64,000 bases of DNA from Pseudomonas rubra (GCF_028656935.1 NZ_JAMDGZ010000015.1:124001-188000), one strand, 5' to 3'. Numbered from the stretch's first letter, positions 47,724 to 56,929 are shown. Notes: generated by a model not told the origin, from the letters alone. Numbers and translations are program-made.

Positions 47724-49124
47724 TCAAAAGCAAGCCAGCAACTGTTGCCGGTAGTGCTTGGAAAAGCTGACCAGATGGCTTGGCTCAGCGGCAGAGCCCC
47801 CCAGGGATAAGGTGCATGTAGCACCTGCCCCAATTACCTGCGCAATGCCACTTCCAATACTGTCATCCACGACATCGATATTGCCAGCAGCCCCAATCCA
47901 GCCAGATATTGAACCTGAAGTGGAGGCTGGCATCTCTACCTCGTTCAGCACTGCCAGGTCATCCGGTAGATCATCTGCAATTCTCTCTGCCAAGCACTGC
48001 AGTGTCGGCTCCGCTAACATGAATAGCCACGCCTGATTATCGGGCTCGCCTGTGCGCCGAAGCACTCGCCCCAGCACTTGTCGGTAATGCAGCTCAGTGC
48101 GGATGCGACTGAGGTAGCAGCACACCTGGAGTCGGGGAATGTCCGTGCCTTCGCTGATCATTCCAACTGCGATAATCCAACGGCAGGCGCTGTGTCTGAA
48201 CGCATTGATAACCTGCTGCGCAGCCGGGGTTTTGTTGGTCACGATGCGGCAACCTTCACCCAAGGTTTCCAGGGCGAAGGCAATTTGCTGGGCGTGCTCG
48301 ATGTCGGTGGCAACCACCAAGCCTGCCGCATCAGGCTTGACCAGGCGAAGCTCATCCAGCTTGCTGCACCCGAGACCGAGTAACTGATCAATCACCTCAT
48401 CATGACGCAATAGCTCTTCGTAGGTGACAGGGGACTCCCCCAATAGTTTGGCAATGCTGGGAAACATCCTGACAGTGCTCTCTGCGTCCAGTTCCTCGGT
48501 AAGTTTCACCTTCTGGTTGTCGAGCAGGACAATGCGAGGGGAGCGGCACACACCATCAGCAATGGCCTCTTTCAATCCGTAGCGGTAGTCGCAGATCAGG
48601 TACCCCTCGGGCGTCGAGTAGCGGGCCAGGGCAATAGCCCGGTCGTCCGAACGCCATGGGGTGCCGGAGAGGGCCAGGGTGAAGGTGGCCCTGTCCTGTA
48701 TCCGCTGAAGAATCTGTTGGCCCCAGGCGTTACTCAGAAGTACATCGTGGCCGGCGCAGTGGTGGATTTCGTCGAAAACCACGAACACACGGTAGTCATC
48801 GAGGAGTCGCCAGAACGCCTCATCTCGGTATTCCATGGCTTGATAGGTGAACGCCGCCCCCACTGCGCCTAGTTGGCCGTCCAAGCGTCTGCCGAGCACC
48901 GCAGCAAAGGACGAGCGAAAGCCCTCGACAACCTGGCAGGATGGCGCGAAGCAGAGCACCAGATCGATTCTGTCCTGCTCAAGCAGCCTGCTTGCCAGCT
49001 CTGCCGCCATGCGCGTCTTGCCGGCGCCCGGCGTTGCCTGGCAGAAGAAGTGTGGCGTGGCAGTAAAGTGCTCCAGTGCTGTGTCAATGCAGCGGCGTTG
49101 CCAGTTTCGCAGCAGTGTGGTCAT
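47724..49124 (-). CDS. SF2 DEAD/DEAH-box helicase, 466 aa
   Basis: Motifs are clear: Walker A FCQATPGAGKTRMAAELASR (residues 28-47), the DEIH box in FVVFDEIHHCAGHDVL near residue 118, motif III in LALSGTPWRSDDRAIAL near residue 155, and the C-terminal helicase domain with AVGMISEGTDIPRLQVCCY and motif VI YRQVLGRVLRRTGE near residue 350. It is of the Type III restriction/UvsW-like SF2 group, without an attached nuclease domain. It overlaps the winged-helix gene upstream (49121-49124), so the two proteins probably work together in defence or DNA processing; mechanism unknown. Confidence 0.9.
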   Translation of the reverse strand: MTTLLRNWQRRCIDTALEHFTATPHFFCQATPGAGKTRMAAELASRLLEQDRIDLVLCFAPSCQVVEGFRSSFAAVLGRRLDGQLGAVGAAFTYQAMEYRDEAFWRLLDDYRVFVVFDEIHHCAGHDVLLSNAWGQQILQRIQDRATFTLALSGTPWRSDDRAIALARYSTPEGYLICDYRYGLKEAIADGVCRSPRIVLLDNQKVKLTEELDAESTVRMFPSIAKLLGESPVTYEELLRHDEVIDQLLGLGCSKLDELRLVKPDAAGLVVATDIEHAQQIAFALETLGEGCRIVTNKTPAAQQVINAFRHSACRWIIAVGMISEGTDIPRLQVCCYLSRIRTELHYRQVLGRVLRRTGEPDNQAWLFMLAEPTLQCLAERIADDLPDDLAVLNEVEMPASTSGSISGWIGAAGNIDVVDDSIGSGIAQVIGAGATCTLSLGGSAAEPSHLVSFSKHYRQQLLACF

Positions 49125-49708
49125 CGTGCGGAGGCAAGCGTCTTGAGCGTCTTCTCGATGGCGCGGAGATGGCCCAGCAGGCGCGAGCTTCGGTCTCTAG
49201 CTTCCAGGTATTCGACTTCGACCTTATCCCGGAGGTGCGGCATATCTTCGAGGAGCAGCTTGTATCGCTCCGCCTCGCCCATCGATGCCAGGAAGTCCAG
49301 CCTGATTTCCTTGAGGAGCGCCTCCAGGTGCTGATCCGCATCGACTGATGGTTGCGGCACCGCCGCATTATCGAACGCTGACGGCTCCTGCTCTGGCTCA
49401 CAAGCAGTCTTATGGCTGTTCTCGAACCCGTTGTCGATCAGCTCCAATTGCAGATGTGCCGGAATCGGCTGCAAGTGGTAGACCTGTCCCCGCGAACGGC
49501 GCTCTTCATCGAGCACAACCCAACCCATGCGCAGCATTCGGCGGATCTGCTCATACACATAGCGGCGCACATCACCGATACGGAAAGTCATGCCATCCAG
49601 GCGCTTGGCATAGGCATCACGCAGTTCACGCGTCGTGAACCTTGCACGCCCTTCCTCCTGAAGCAGCTCATACAGACGCCTGTCGAAGATAAACGAGGCC
49701 GATTTCAT
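49121..49708 (-). CDS. Winged-helix DNA-binding partner of helicase, 195 aa
   Basis: The protein starts MKSASFIFDRRLYELLQEEG (49708; an upstream in-frame extension is not preferred). A winged-helix type region spans residues 15-75 (ARFTTRELRDAYAKRLDGMT, VRRYVYEQIRRMLRMGWVVL, YHLQPIPAHLQLE). The C-terminal third is a charged coiled coil (ERYKLLLEDMPHLRDKVEVE, LLGHLRAIEKTLKTLA). Overlap with the helicase gene is ATGA. The promoter region shared with the divergent XRE gene carries a palindrome over the -10 box, so this pair is likely XRE-controlled. Confidence 0.78.
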   Translation of the reverse strand: MKSASFIFDRRLYELLQEEGRARFTTRELRDAYAKRLDGMTFRIGDVRRYVYEQIRRMLRMGWVVLDEERRSRGQVYHLQPIPAHLQLELIDNGFENSHKTACEPEQEPSAFDNAAVPQPSVDADQHLEALLKEIRLDFLASMGEAERYKLLLEDMPHLRDKVEVEYLEARDRSSRLLGHLRAIEKTLKTLASAR

Positions 49709-49738
49709 TGAGGCACCAGAAGAGTAATCGCAAAAGAT

Positions 49739-49769
49739 GCGGATTATAGTCCGTGGCCTGTACATCCGC
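49739..49769 (-). promoter_or_regulatory. Promoter and operator-like palindrome of the helicase operon
   Basis: On the minus strand TTGCGG, 17 nt, TATAAT (the -10 at 49743-49748) is a good sigma-70 promoter reading into the winged-helix gene. Nested inverted repeats overlap it: CGGA/TCCG (around CGGACTATAATCCG) and GCGGAT/ATCCGC (49739-49744 and 49764-49769). They are a likely binding site for the XRE protein encoded divergently. Confidence 0.6.
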
Positions 49770-49810
49770 AAACGCACGATAGTGCCGCCTCAAGTGGAAT
49801 TGAGACGGTC

Positions 49811-50032
49811 ATGGAAAAGTTGGCGAAAGCGTTAGGGGAACGCATCCGGGCACAGAGAAAGGCCTGCCGGATTTCTCAGGATGCACTAGCGCTAGCCTGC
49901 AGCATCGACCGCAGCTACATGGGGCGGATCGAGCGTGGTGAAGTTAATATCACCATCGAGAAGCTTTATCGGATCGCAAGCGAGCTCGCCTGCGATCCGT
50001 CCTGCCTTCTGCCTCAGATGTCAGATCTGTAA
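49811..50032 (+). CDS. XRE-family regulator, 73 aa
   Basis: A stand-alone helix-turn-helix protein: LGERIRAQRKACRISQDALA, LACSIDRSYMGRIERGEVNI, YRIASELACDPSCLLP. It is the size of controller proteins of restriction-modification and toxin-antitoxin systems. It is divergent from the winged-helix-helicase operon, with operator-like palindromes between them, and most likely represses that operon and itself. Confidence 0.85.
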   Translation: MEKLAKALGERIRAQRKACRISQDALALACSIDRSYMGRIERGEVNITIEKLYRIASELACDPSCLLPQMSDL

Positions 50033-50405
50033 CCCAGCCTGATCGGGAGCGGCGCTCAAGAACGCCTGACCAAATCCGAGCCGAATTTCGCTCCCGGATA
50101 GCACCTAGGACTGCAGATAGTACGTGGAGGTCTGCGGCTTTTTCGCATTACAGAAGCACCTTCCTTTATCATCACCGGCATCGTGTAGTGGTTGACTCAC
50201 CGGTCACTGGCTCAGGGCGCTCGGCTGTCGCATACAGTGGTATCCGGCATAAACCGATGCGGCTGAGCAGAGCAGAGCTGAGTTGAGTTGCCGATGCAGA
50301 CGCTAAGCCGACAGAACGGCATGTGCCGGCCGGGATGTAACCATTACCCAAATTTTTAGCGGCTAAAAACGCCGCCTTCGCGCATCAGCGATCTGGACAG
50401 TGGTA
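50033..50405. other. Intergenic region with inverted repeats, no gene seen
   Basis: The 373 nt after the XRE gene contain no supported gene. An imperfect inverted repeat, GATCGGGAGCG (50041-50051) with CGCTCCCGGAT (50089-50099), and a perfect one, TTTTTAG CGG CTAAAAA (50353-50369), are visible. The first may serve as terminator for the XRE gene. Confidence 0.5.
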
Positions 50406-51227
50406 AACCATTAATGCAGTAGAAATTGAGTCCGCCATATCGGACCTGGCCCTAGAGCCCTTTGACGTGGCGGAATTCCCGTTCACCTTCTTGGCTGCAT
50501 TTGGCAGAAAGGACGCGGAGATCAAGCGTCTACGCGCAGGCAACAACAACGCTTCGGACGTACCCGGCGGCGTACTACTGCGCAATAACATTCATATCGC
50601 CGCCTGCGAGCCCGGCAGCGTGGGCGAAACGCTCAAAGCGCTGCGTACCAGCTTGGCCACCACAAAAGCCAAAGCCAAATTCATCCTCGCCACCGACGGA
50701 CAAACGCTGGAGGCCGAAGAGCTGATCACGGGTGAAACCATCACCTGTGACTACCCGGACTTTCCCAACCATTTCGGTTTCCTGCTGCCGCTGGCCGGCA
50801 TCTCCACCATCAAGGAGATCAAGGACAACCCCATCGACGTGCGCGCCACCACCCATTCGTAGCCAAACACCGCGAGCTGATCCACAAGATTGGCGTGACC
50901 GGTGGCAAGGTGGAAACCCGCATCGCGGCGGCTGCGAAAGATGCCACCTACCTGCTGGCTGATGTGGAGGTGGTCGCTACTTACAAGTTGCACAACCTGA
51001 ACCGCACTAGGCTGGAAAATATCTTCCACCGCCTATTCAGCGCAGCGCAACTGGACTTAACTATCGAAGACTGCTTCGGCCATCCGGTGAAACCCAGGGA
51101 GTGGTTCCTAGTGCCGCTGCATGTGATCGATGAGGCGGTTGAGCGCATTCGAGATGGGTCGATTACCGGTTTTGCATATGACCCGCAAACAGCTCGCCTA
51201 GTCAGCGAAGGCGCAATTAAAGCGTGA
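50406..51227 (+). pseudogene. Frameshifted GIY-YIG-type nuclease family gene
   Basis: Two open frames form one family-like protein. The first part reads AISDLALEPFDVAEFPFTFL, AAFGRKDAEIKRLRAGN, LRTSLATTKAKAKFILATDG, and PNHFGFLLPLAGISTIKEIK. The second part reads VAKHRELIHKIGVTGGKVET, AAKDATYLLADVEVVATYKL and FGHPVKPREWFLVPLHVIDE. The second part is like the GIY-YIG/T5orf172 nuclease family in length and order. The frame changes near 50855, just before the PFVAKHRELIH segment; the first frame ends at TAG 50860-50862. The 5' end is also unclear (no ATG in frame after the upstream stop). Confidence 0.7.
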
Positions 51228-51233
51228 TGATCA

Positions 51234-51272
51234 TATCCGGGAGAAAGCAAGTCTTCTCTCCCGGATGCCCCC
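51234..51272. terminator. Hairpin downstream of ginD and GIY-YIG remnant
   Basis: ATCCGGGAGA (near 51236) and TCTCCCGGAT (ending near 51271) form a 10-bp stem with a 14-nt loop. It lies between the end of the GIY-YIG remnant and the convergent ginD gene, so it may terminate both; no strong U-run. Confidence 0.5.
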
Positions 51273-51330
51273 TTGGATTGCACACCAAGCGTGTGCCCAA
51301 TACGGCATAGTCGAGGAGGTGTACGAATGA

Positions 51331-51741
51331 TTAGCCATTTTGTATCTCTTCAGGTCTTTTCTTGACCAAGGCATAGAGATCCAGGTTGGGAATGGCATTG
51401 GCGTTCAAAAGCATCCTCTCAATCATACGCAGTTGCTCTGCATTATTTCTTTTGAGAACCGCAACCTCAGCCTTCAAGTGCTCTATTTGCTCCACAAGCT
51501 TTACTTCAGAAGCAGTTATCTTTGTGAGCAGGGAAGGAGTTGCGCCACGAAGTTGAGCTTTTTTATTCTTATAATATGTGTTAATACCGACATAAGTGCA
51601 TAGAGTTTGCCTAGTTGTTTTTATGCCAAGCTCAAGCTCTACCTTAGCGACCAGCGCGTCCCAAGTCAGCTTACCTACCCACTTAGCTAACATAATCTCT
51701 ATTTTACGCTGTTGCTGAGCTGATATTTTTGGTACTACCAC
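51331..51741 (-). CDS. ginD: GinD-like small coiled-coil recombination protein
   Basis: I chose GTG 51741 (136 aa) because GGGGAGG lies 6 nt upstream and it follows directly from the ginC stop; the longer frame upstream is within ginC. The protein has an N-terminal HTH-like region (SAQQQRKIEIMLAKWVGKLT, GIKTTRQTLCTYVGINTYYK) and a central coiled coil (LVEQIEHLKAEVAVLKRNNA). This is like TnpC of Tn554 in size and composition, and fits the small fourth protein of GInt operons reported as needed for integration and excision. Last gene of the operon. Confidence 0.78.
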   Translation of the reverse strand: MVVPKISAQQQRKIEIMLAKWVGKLTWDALVAKVELELGIKTTRQTLCTYVGINTYYKNKKAQLRGATPSLLTKITASEVKLVEQIEHLKAEVAVLKRNNAEQLRMIERMLLNANAIPNLDLYALVKKRPEEIQNG

Positions 51742-51742
51742 A

Positions 51743-54040
51743 TCACACCTCCCCTTCAGACAGGCCGAAAGAGGATAAAAGAGAGCGCAACTCGGGATTA
51801 GTATCAGACGCTGTTCTCGCGGTCTTATCTTCAATGACACCTTTCAGGCGAGCCTCAAAATCCGGCAGGGCACACGCGACCTTTGTAATGATCATAGTAT
51901 TTAAATCAGTCAAACTGAACTCTGCATTATTATTTGAATAACGAATTACCGTTCCGACAGGCCTACTTCTCATCAAATCATTCAGCATGGATAGAATATG
52001 GGTATTTCGCGAGTGAATTAAATACCACTGCTTCATTGCTTGGGAATTTGGCAAACGTGGATCACATGCAACAGATTCTAACCTCACAGTTTGAAACGAT
52101 AAGTCTTTCTCAAGAAATTCGATAGTCTTCACATCGCCAGCAATGTGACAAGTCTCCGGACACATAAAGCACTGAGAGACGAAATCGTTCAAATAATTGC
52201 AAGGGGTCACATTCAGATTTTGAGTGCAAAGACCGGTGGAGGTAACAGATGCCGGCAGGTTGGTGGTTTGTGCAAGTTGATCTTGGGAAACGACTCGAAT
52301 ATCCCGCTTGTCGATATCTGGCGGATTCAATATCGCACTCACACGACTGGCTTTCTCGTCGTGACTCGTATGAATATAAGTATGGGTTTGATCGGGATTC
52401 TTTCTGCCCGACCAAGCAGTAATGATTTCCACTGAAATTTTACTTAGATCAGCAAAAGTGTTCGATAAGTGGCGTAGACTGTGCGGTCGTAGCCTTAGCT
52501 CTGAAGAAAATCCGTAATTCTTAAAGATTGATAGCTTGTAGCGAGGATTGCTAGTTAGCCTAACAGCAACCGAACTGCCTAGAGATGCTAATGGCACCAC
52601 CGCATAATTTGTTTTTTGAAATAATTTCCCACCACTTCCGACACTCTCGGACGCACCATAAAGCCAACTCCCCAAGAGGCAAAACATGGCATCCTTCAGT
52701 TTGATACTTGATTCTCCGCTTGAAAATGAGAGTGGAAATTCCGGCAAAATTGATTTTCTATAGAAAGCAATCCACCACTCCTGCACTTCTTCAACCGAAA
52801 CGACAGACTTATCGGAAAAAACTTTTGGCATATTGGCGTACCCGAACAAGTGGGGTAATCCTGCTAAAGCTGCACTTCTTGTTTGCGACACGGACAACTG
52901 ATCTTGAGGCAGCAACGAGTAAATCGGTTTTTTTTCGAAAAAACGACCTCTTTGACTTTTATGGATGGAAGTCAGATCAGCTCCTTCCTTAAGGACCGGA
53001 ACGCAATCATTAACCCCATAAAACCCTAATGCATAACCCAATGTGAAAAGATTAGGCCGTTTGGTTAAATCTAAATTTCTCTCTAGCTCTGGTTCCATCT
53101 CGAACCCACAGAGCAACGCCTTCAAGCTTTTGCCCGGATTCTCGTAGAATCGACAGAGAATTCTTGCTGGCTCGCATGCCTTGTAGAAAAAGTTTAGGGC
53201 TTTCTTTATCGGCTCAGCGAGCACCGCAAGTACGTGATTTTTGTGGTTCCCGTAGCCTTTGCTTCCAATCCAGTCGAGATAATAAACTGGCTCTCCATTA
53301 CTTTCAGAGTAACAATGCAGTCTTTGTTTAGGCAGAACTGGTATTTCCGCAGAAATTCGATTAGGCGATGCCAGCGAGAGTAGTGCAGAAGTCACCACTA
53401 AGGCATCATGGATTTTTATCTCTTTACCAGGGCTCAGCGAGCCATGTTCATCCACATATTCAAACACACTAGAGTAGATGTCGGCTAGCGCAAGCACTGT
53501 TTGGGTATCTGGGAGTTTCTCCAGCGTATTGTCAAACGCGGCATGTCCCGTCCTGTCTCTGTTGTCGCTGCCCTTCAGGTTGACCTTTCGCATTACCCCC
53601 TTTTCAGCGCAGAACGCGAGAAACGGCCGCAAGCGGTCAGCTGAACGCGCCCCCAAATTAAGGCTGGTGATTGTGCACTCTGATTGCTCATAGAGATCAC
53701 CATCCATGAGTGACAACAATTTCCTAACTACCGACGTCCGAGCTTTTTTTTCGTTGACGGAAAGTGGTGTGTTCGTTGTTTCTATGATCCACACTTTTAT
53801 CAGGTGGTCATAGGGGTAAGGAAGGGCGTATATGGGATGGTTGCCGGCGTTGCCTTTGCCCTTACGCCCATGTACACCACACAAGAATCTGGTTCGGCGG
53901 CCAGTATTGGGGTTCACATGATACCAGACCAAATCATCAAACTCCGCTTTCTTGCCGCCATGCCCTTCAAATTGCGCTAGCTCGGCTTCGCGATATTCGC
54001 TGATGAGCCGTTCCAATCGGCCAAGGTATTTGTTAAGCAT
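51743..54040 (-). CDS. ginC: Tyrosine recombinase, third of trio (GinC-like)
   Basis: The 765-aa protein has a C-terminal catalytic region with RPHSLRHLSNTFADLSKISV (HxxR near residues 518-522) and the nucleophile Tyr in THTYIHTSHDEKASR near residue 555. The long N-terminus has no recognised domain. A Cys/His-rich segment (SQCFMCPETCHIAGD, near residue 625) follows the catalytic part, suggesting a zinc finger. ATG 54040 overlaps the ginB stop; an earlier ATG at 54070 would add 10 residues. Position and length fit the third recombinase of GInt operons. Confidence 0.82.
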   Translation of the reverse strand: MLNKYLGRLERLISEYREAELAQFEGHGGKKAEFDDLVWYHVNPNTGRRTRFLCGVHGRKGKGNAGNHPIYALPYPYDHLIKVWIIETTNTPLSVNEKKARTSVVRKLLSLMDGDLYEQSECTITSLNLGARSADRLRPFLAFCAEKGVMRKVNLKGSDNRDRTGHAAFDNTLEKLPDTQTVLALADIYSSVFEYVDEHGSLSPGKEIKIHDALVVTSALLSLASPNRISAEIPVLPKQRLHCYSESNGEPVYYLDWIGSKGYGNHKNHVLAVLAEPIKKALNFFYKACEPARILCRFYENPGKSLKALLCGFEMEPELERNLDLTKRPNLFTLGYALGFYGVNDCVPVLKEGADLTSIHKSQRGRFFEKKPIYSLLPQDQLSVSQTRSAALAGLPHLFGYANMPKVFSDKSVVSVEEVQEWWIAFYRKSILPEFPLSFSSGESSIKLKDAMFCLLGSWLYGASESVGSGGKLFQKTNYAVVPLASLGSSVAVRLTSNPRYKLSIFKNYGFSSELRLRPHSLRHLSNTFADLSKISVEIITAWSGRKNPDQTHTYIHTSHDEKASRVSAILNPPDIDKRDIRVVSQDQLAQTTNLPASVTSTGLCTQNLNVTPCNYLNDFVSQCFMCPETCHIAGDVKTIEFLEKDLSFQTVRLESVACDPRLPNSQAMKQWYLIHSRNTHILSMLNDLMRSRPVGTVIRYSNNNAEFSLTDLNTMIITKVACALPDFEARLKGVIEDKTARTASDTNPELRSLLSSFGLSEGEV

Positions 54041-55685
54041 CGATTGTGCGCTGCCTTGCGAGCTCTTCATCGCAAACCATTATTGTCAGCCTCACCCAAA
54101 GAATCTGCCTCTCCAATTTTTCAATACTGCGGGCATAAAGAGGATTGACTAGGGAGTTGCGGTTTGCAGCAAGCTTGCCCTCTGCATCTCCCAATACCGA
54201 CCTGTGATCAGCTTCTAGTACCGGACGAAAGTTTGGGCACCCATAACACCCCAACGGCCTCCCAAGAGCTGTTGAGCAGGTAGCGCAGGAATGCTTGTTG
54301 CGTGCCCCACCAACAGGGTTGAACTTATTGTCGACAATGACCTCATCGCCTTCCGGAACTACAGTTAAGGTATGGCTAAAAGCCTTTTTCAGAAACTCAT
54401 TGCCGATATACTTTGAGTCAATCTCTCTCCTAGATACATAGTCCAAATCTATGTAATGCCTTGCAGCTGGCACGGTGACACCTGTCATCTTGGCCAATTG
54501 AACGGCGGGCAAACCATTTTGAGCGCCGCGAGTTAATACGGTGTGACGAATTCTGTTGGAAGTAGCCATACATTCGAGAGTTCGATCAGAGGTAACCGGA
54601 ACCCATCTCATGGCCTGTGCAACTGCAGTCTCCGATATGTGGTAGGCAGTAGACTTAGGCGTAAACATACCTTTGAAAAAATCCAAAGAATCAAATCGCA
54701 CTTCAAAAAAGCTAACTTCTGGAAACATGGGCATATCATTCATGAGACTCAAGAGCTCAGATTGATTCACTTGAATCTTTGCCGAGTCCATCACCAATGT
54801 AAGCCCTTCCAAGACAATTCGCTTATAGTCTATAAGAATCTTTGAGATATATTCGGAAAGATGTATTGGATAACGCTCGGGACGCTCCCTTGAAAATTGT
54901 GCCCCCTTAGACTTAGCGATGAACACTCGAAGCTGTAATGTTTGCGCCCCTACCGTGCCGATTTCGTCCACAGGAAGAATTCCTGCGTCTCGAAAACTTG
55001 CACCTGAAGGGATCAGATCAGACCATTTCAATAGCGCGATCTGAATTGGCCGCCTCACAATGGAGAGCAACAACTTGTTAGTGACCAAATTTCTGAGCCG
55101 CGCATAGAGCCTCGGCGACTGGAAAAACAAAAGATCACGACGTGCCCCCCAATCGAACTCTTGTATGTTTGTATTGATCTGCTTGGCTAACGAATCAAAC
55201 TCAATATCACTTAATGCCCCAATGGAAGGGTCAAGGGTGTTGTCTTTACCCTTATCCAAATGTGACCGTGTATACTTGTGATATTCTTCATACCGTGTAT
55301 CACCTTGCCTAGAGAGCGCTCCAAAGAACTGATTTAGTCCCTTCTTATTATTTGTCTGCAGCCCACTCCATATGGCTTTCACTCTGGCTAACGCGGGAAT
55401 GCCATCCATCATAAATGGCTTTACATTGCAAACAATACCTGACGCCGTACTCGCAGCCTTGGTTCGCACGTAGTCCACAAATACACTCAGAATTAACTTT
55501 TTATCATCATCTGGCATGTTAGACGAATGAACCCAGTCAACGCACAACCGTTTTCCTTTTCCATTATTCGGTAGTAATATCCATACATCGTCCGAGGTAT
55601 TTACCATCAGGCCAGATTTGGCCGTAATCCATGAGCCTTCATTAGTCAGAGACTTAAAAACTTCCCGCCTCTTCTCGCGAGTCAT
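54033..55685 (-). CDS. ginB: Tyrosine recombinase, second of trio (GinB-like)
   Basis: The 550-aa protein shows a divergent tyrosine-recombinase core: first Arg in VRRPIQIALLKWSDL near residue 215, box II NRIRHTVLTRGAQNGLPAVQ near residue 376 (HxxR replaced by RxRH), and the putative nucleophile Tyr in ARHYIDLDYVSRREI near residue 410. A four-Cys cluster (CATCSTALGRPLGCYGC, near residues 467-483) follows. ATG 55685 overlaps the ginA stop. The altered box II may mean it acts only with GinA and GinC. Confidence 0.85.
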   Translation of the reverse strand: MTREKRREVFKSLTNEGSWITAKSGLMVNTSDDVWILLPNNGKGKRLCVDWVHSSNMPDDDKKLILSVFVDYVRTKAASTASGIVCNVKPFMMDGIPALARVKAIWSGLQTNNKKGLNQFFGALSRQGDTRYEEYHKYTRSHLDKGKDNTLDPSIGALSDIEFDSLAKQINTNIQEFDWGARRDLLFFQSPRLYARLRNLVTNKLLLSIVRRPIQIALLKWSDLIPSGASFRDAGILPVDEIGTVGAQTLQLRVFIAKSKGAQFSRERPERYPIHLSEYISKILIDYKRIVLEGLTLVMDSAKIQVNQSELLSLMNDMPMFPEVSFFEVRFDSLDFFKGMFTPKSTAYHISETAVAQAMRWVPVTSDRTLECMATSNRIRHTVLTRGAQNGLPAVQLAKMTGVTVPAARHYIDLDYVSRREIDSKYIGNEFLKKAFSHTLTVVPEGDEVIVDNKFNPVGGARNKHSCATCSTALGRPLGCYGCPNFRPVLEADHRSVLGDAEGKLAANRNSLVNPLYARSIEKLERQILWVRLTIMVCDEELARQRTIDA

Positions 55686-56929
55686 TTTTGCTGATCCACT
55701 CTTTTTTGATGCACCATTGATATCTCTCTCGCCTTCAGCGCAATTCGCTTTTCATTATATCGCCTGTTCTGAGTGGTATTTTGCGACCAGCCCATGGCAT
55801 ATTTTCTAGCATCCTCAAGCAAAGCCGGATTGACCCCAAGCGACTCCCCTTTCTTATCAAAAATTTCATTCCATTTGTGGCGCAACACATGAGGATGGAC
55901 ATGAAAGCCCAGCGATCTAGAGAGCTTTTGAAATATTGCATTTATTGCCTTTAAAGAAAGAGGCTGACCTGCAGTGCCTTTAGAGTCATTTTCGCTGACA
56001 AACACGAAGTCATGGAATTGCGCACGAGGAAAGACAGTACGAACGTTGTCAATATAAAACTTAACCTTCTCCAAAAAACCTGGATCAACCGAGGCGAAGT
56101 GTGCTTTTGTCTTTTGATTGGGTTTTTCAGAGCGCGGATCTGTTGGATCATTTGCAGATCGATAAATAGCTAGCTGATCGTTAGTGCCATGAAATAGACA
56201 GTCAGAAATCTTCAATTTTGCCAGCGCACCTCTTCTGATGCCGCTTAGGACTAGCAAATTGGCGATCAAGTAATTCCTCACCCTAGATGCTTTAAAGGGA
56301 TTATTAGGAGATGACGGCATCACCATCTCTAAAAACTTTACGAAAACGTCATCCGGGATCACCGATTCCTCAGGATCGCCGACATGTTGCCCTCCATTCT
56401 TGCCAAGGGCATCTTCATCTAACCTAATTTTTGAAATAAGCCTATTAAATTTATTTTTTGTTTTTTCGTCAGCATCTTGCACTTCGTGAAACTCATCGAA
56501 CAGCCATAAAAGAAATTGTCGAAGTCGTCTGATGCGACCTTGCAAGGTTTCGCTAGCGACCTTTGTCATCCTTTTCTGATTGGCAACAATGATGTTCCTT
56601 AGATGTTTATCATTTATATCTAGAAATTTTATATTTATACCTTCATCACCAGAACCCTTACTTAAGCAGCATCTGTCATAGAACTGCATGTACTCCATCT
56701 GGGATATAAAGATGCCCGATGCAACTCGTTCGGGTAGGTCAATATTTTTTTCCGAAAAGTACTGCAGCACGAACAGCAGTTCATTTGCGTACCTAAATCT
56801 CGTATTGGCCGATTTAGCAGATAAAGCGCCATTGAGATAGCAGGAAACATACGGATCAATAGGGCAATCCGCTTCGTCCACTATCGACACGAAGGGCAAC
56901 GAATTGAATTGGTATCGTTTGACTTTCAT
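55682..56929 (-). CDS. ginA: Tyrosine recombinase, first of trio (GinA-like)
   Basis: The 415-aa protein has the catalytic residues in standard order: Arg in LSGIRRGALAKLKISD near residue 231, HPHVLRHKWNEIF (box II HxxR) near residue 348 and Tyr in NTTQNRRYNEKRIALKA near residue 391. An N-terminal core-binding-like domain precedes. ATG 56929 (MKVKRYQF) is preferred; a TTG at 56938 in frame is possible and neither has a clear Shine-Dalgarno. It is the first gene of the overlapping ginA-ginB-ginC-ginD operon and the closest to the attachment site. Confidence 0.86.
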   Translation of the reverse strand: MKVKRYQFNSLPFVSIVDEADCPIDPYVSCYLNGALSAKSANTRFRYANELLFVLQYFSEKNIDLPERVASGIFISQMEYMQFYDRCCLSKGSGDEGINIKFLDINDKHLRNIIVANQKRMTKVASETLQGRIRRLRQFLLWLFDEFHEVQDADEKTKNKFNRLISKIRLDEDALGKNGGQHVGDPEESVIPDDVFVKFLEMVMPSSPNNPFKASRVRNYLIANLLVLSGIRRGALAKLKISDCLFHGTNDQLAIYRSANDPTDPRSEKPNQKTKAHFASVDPGFLEKVKFYIDNVRTVFPRAQFHDFVFVSENDSKGTAGQPLSLKAINAIFQKLSRSLGFHVHPHVLRHKWNEIFDKKGESLGVNPALLEDARKYAMGWSQNTTQNRRYNEKRIALKAREISMVHQKRVDQQK

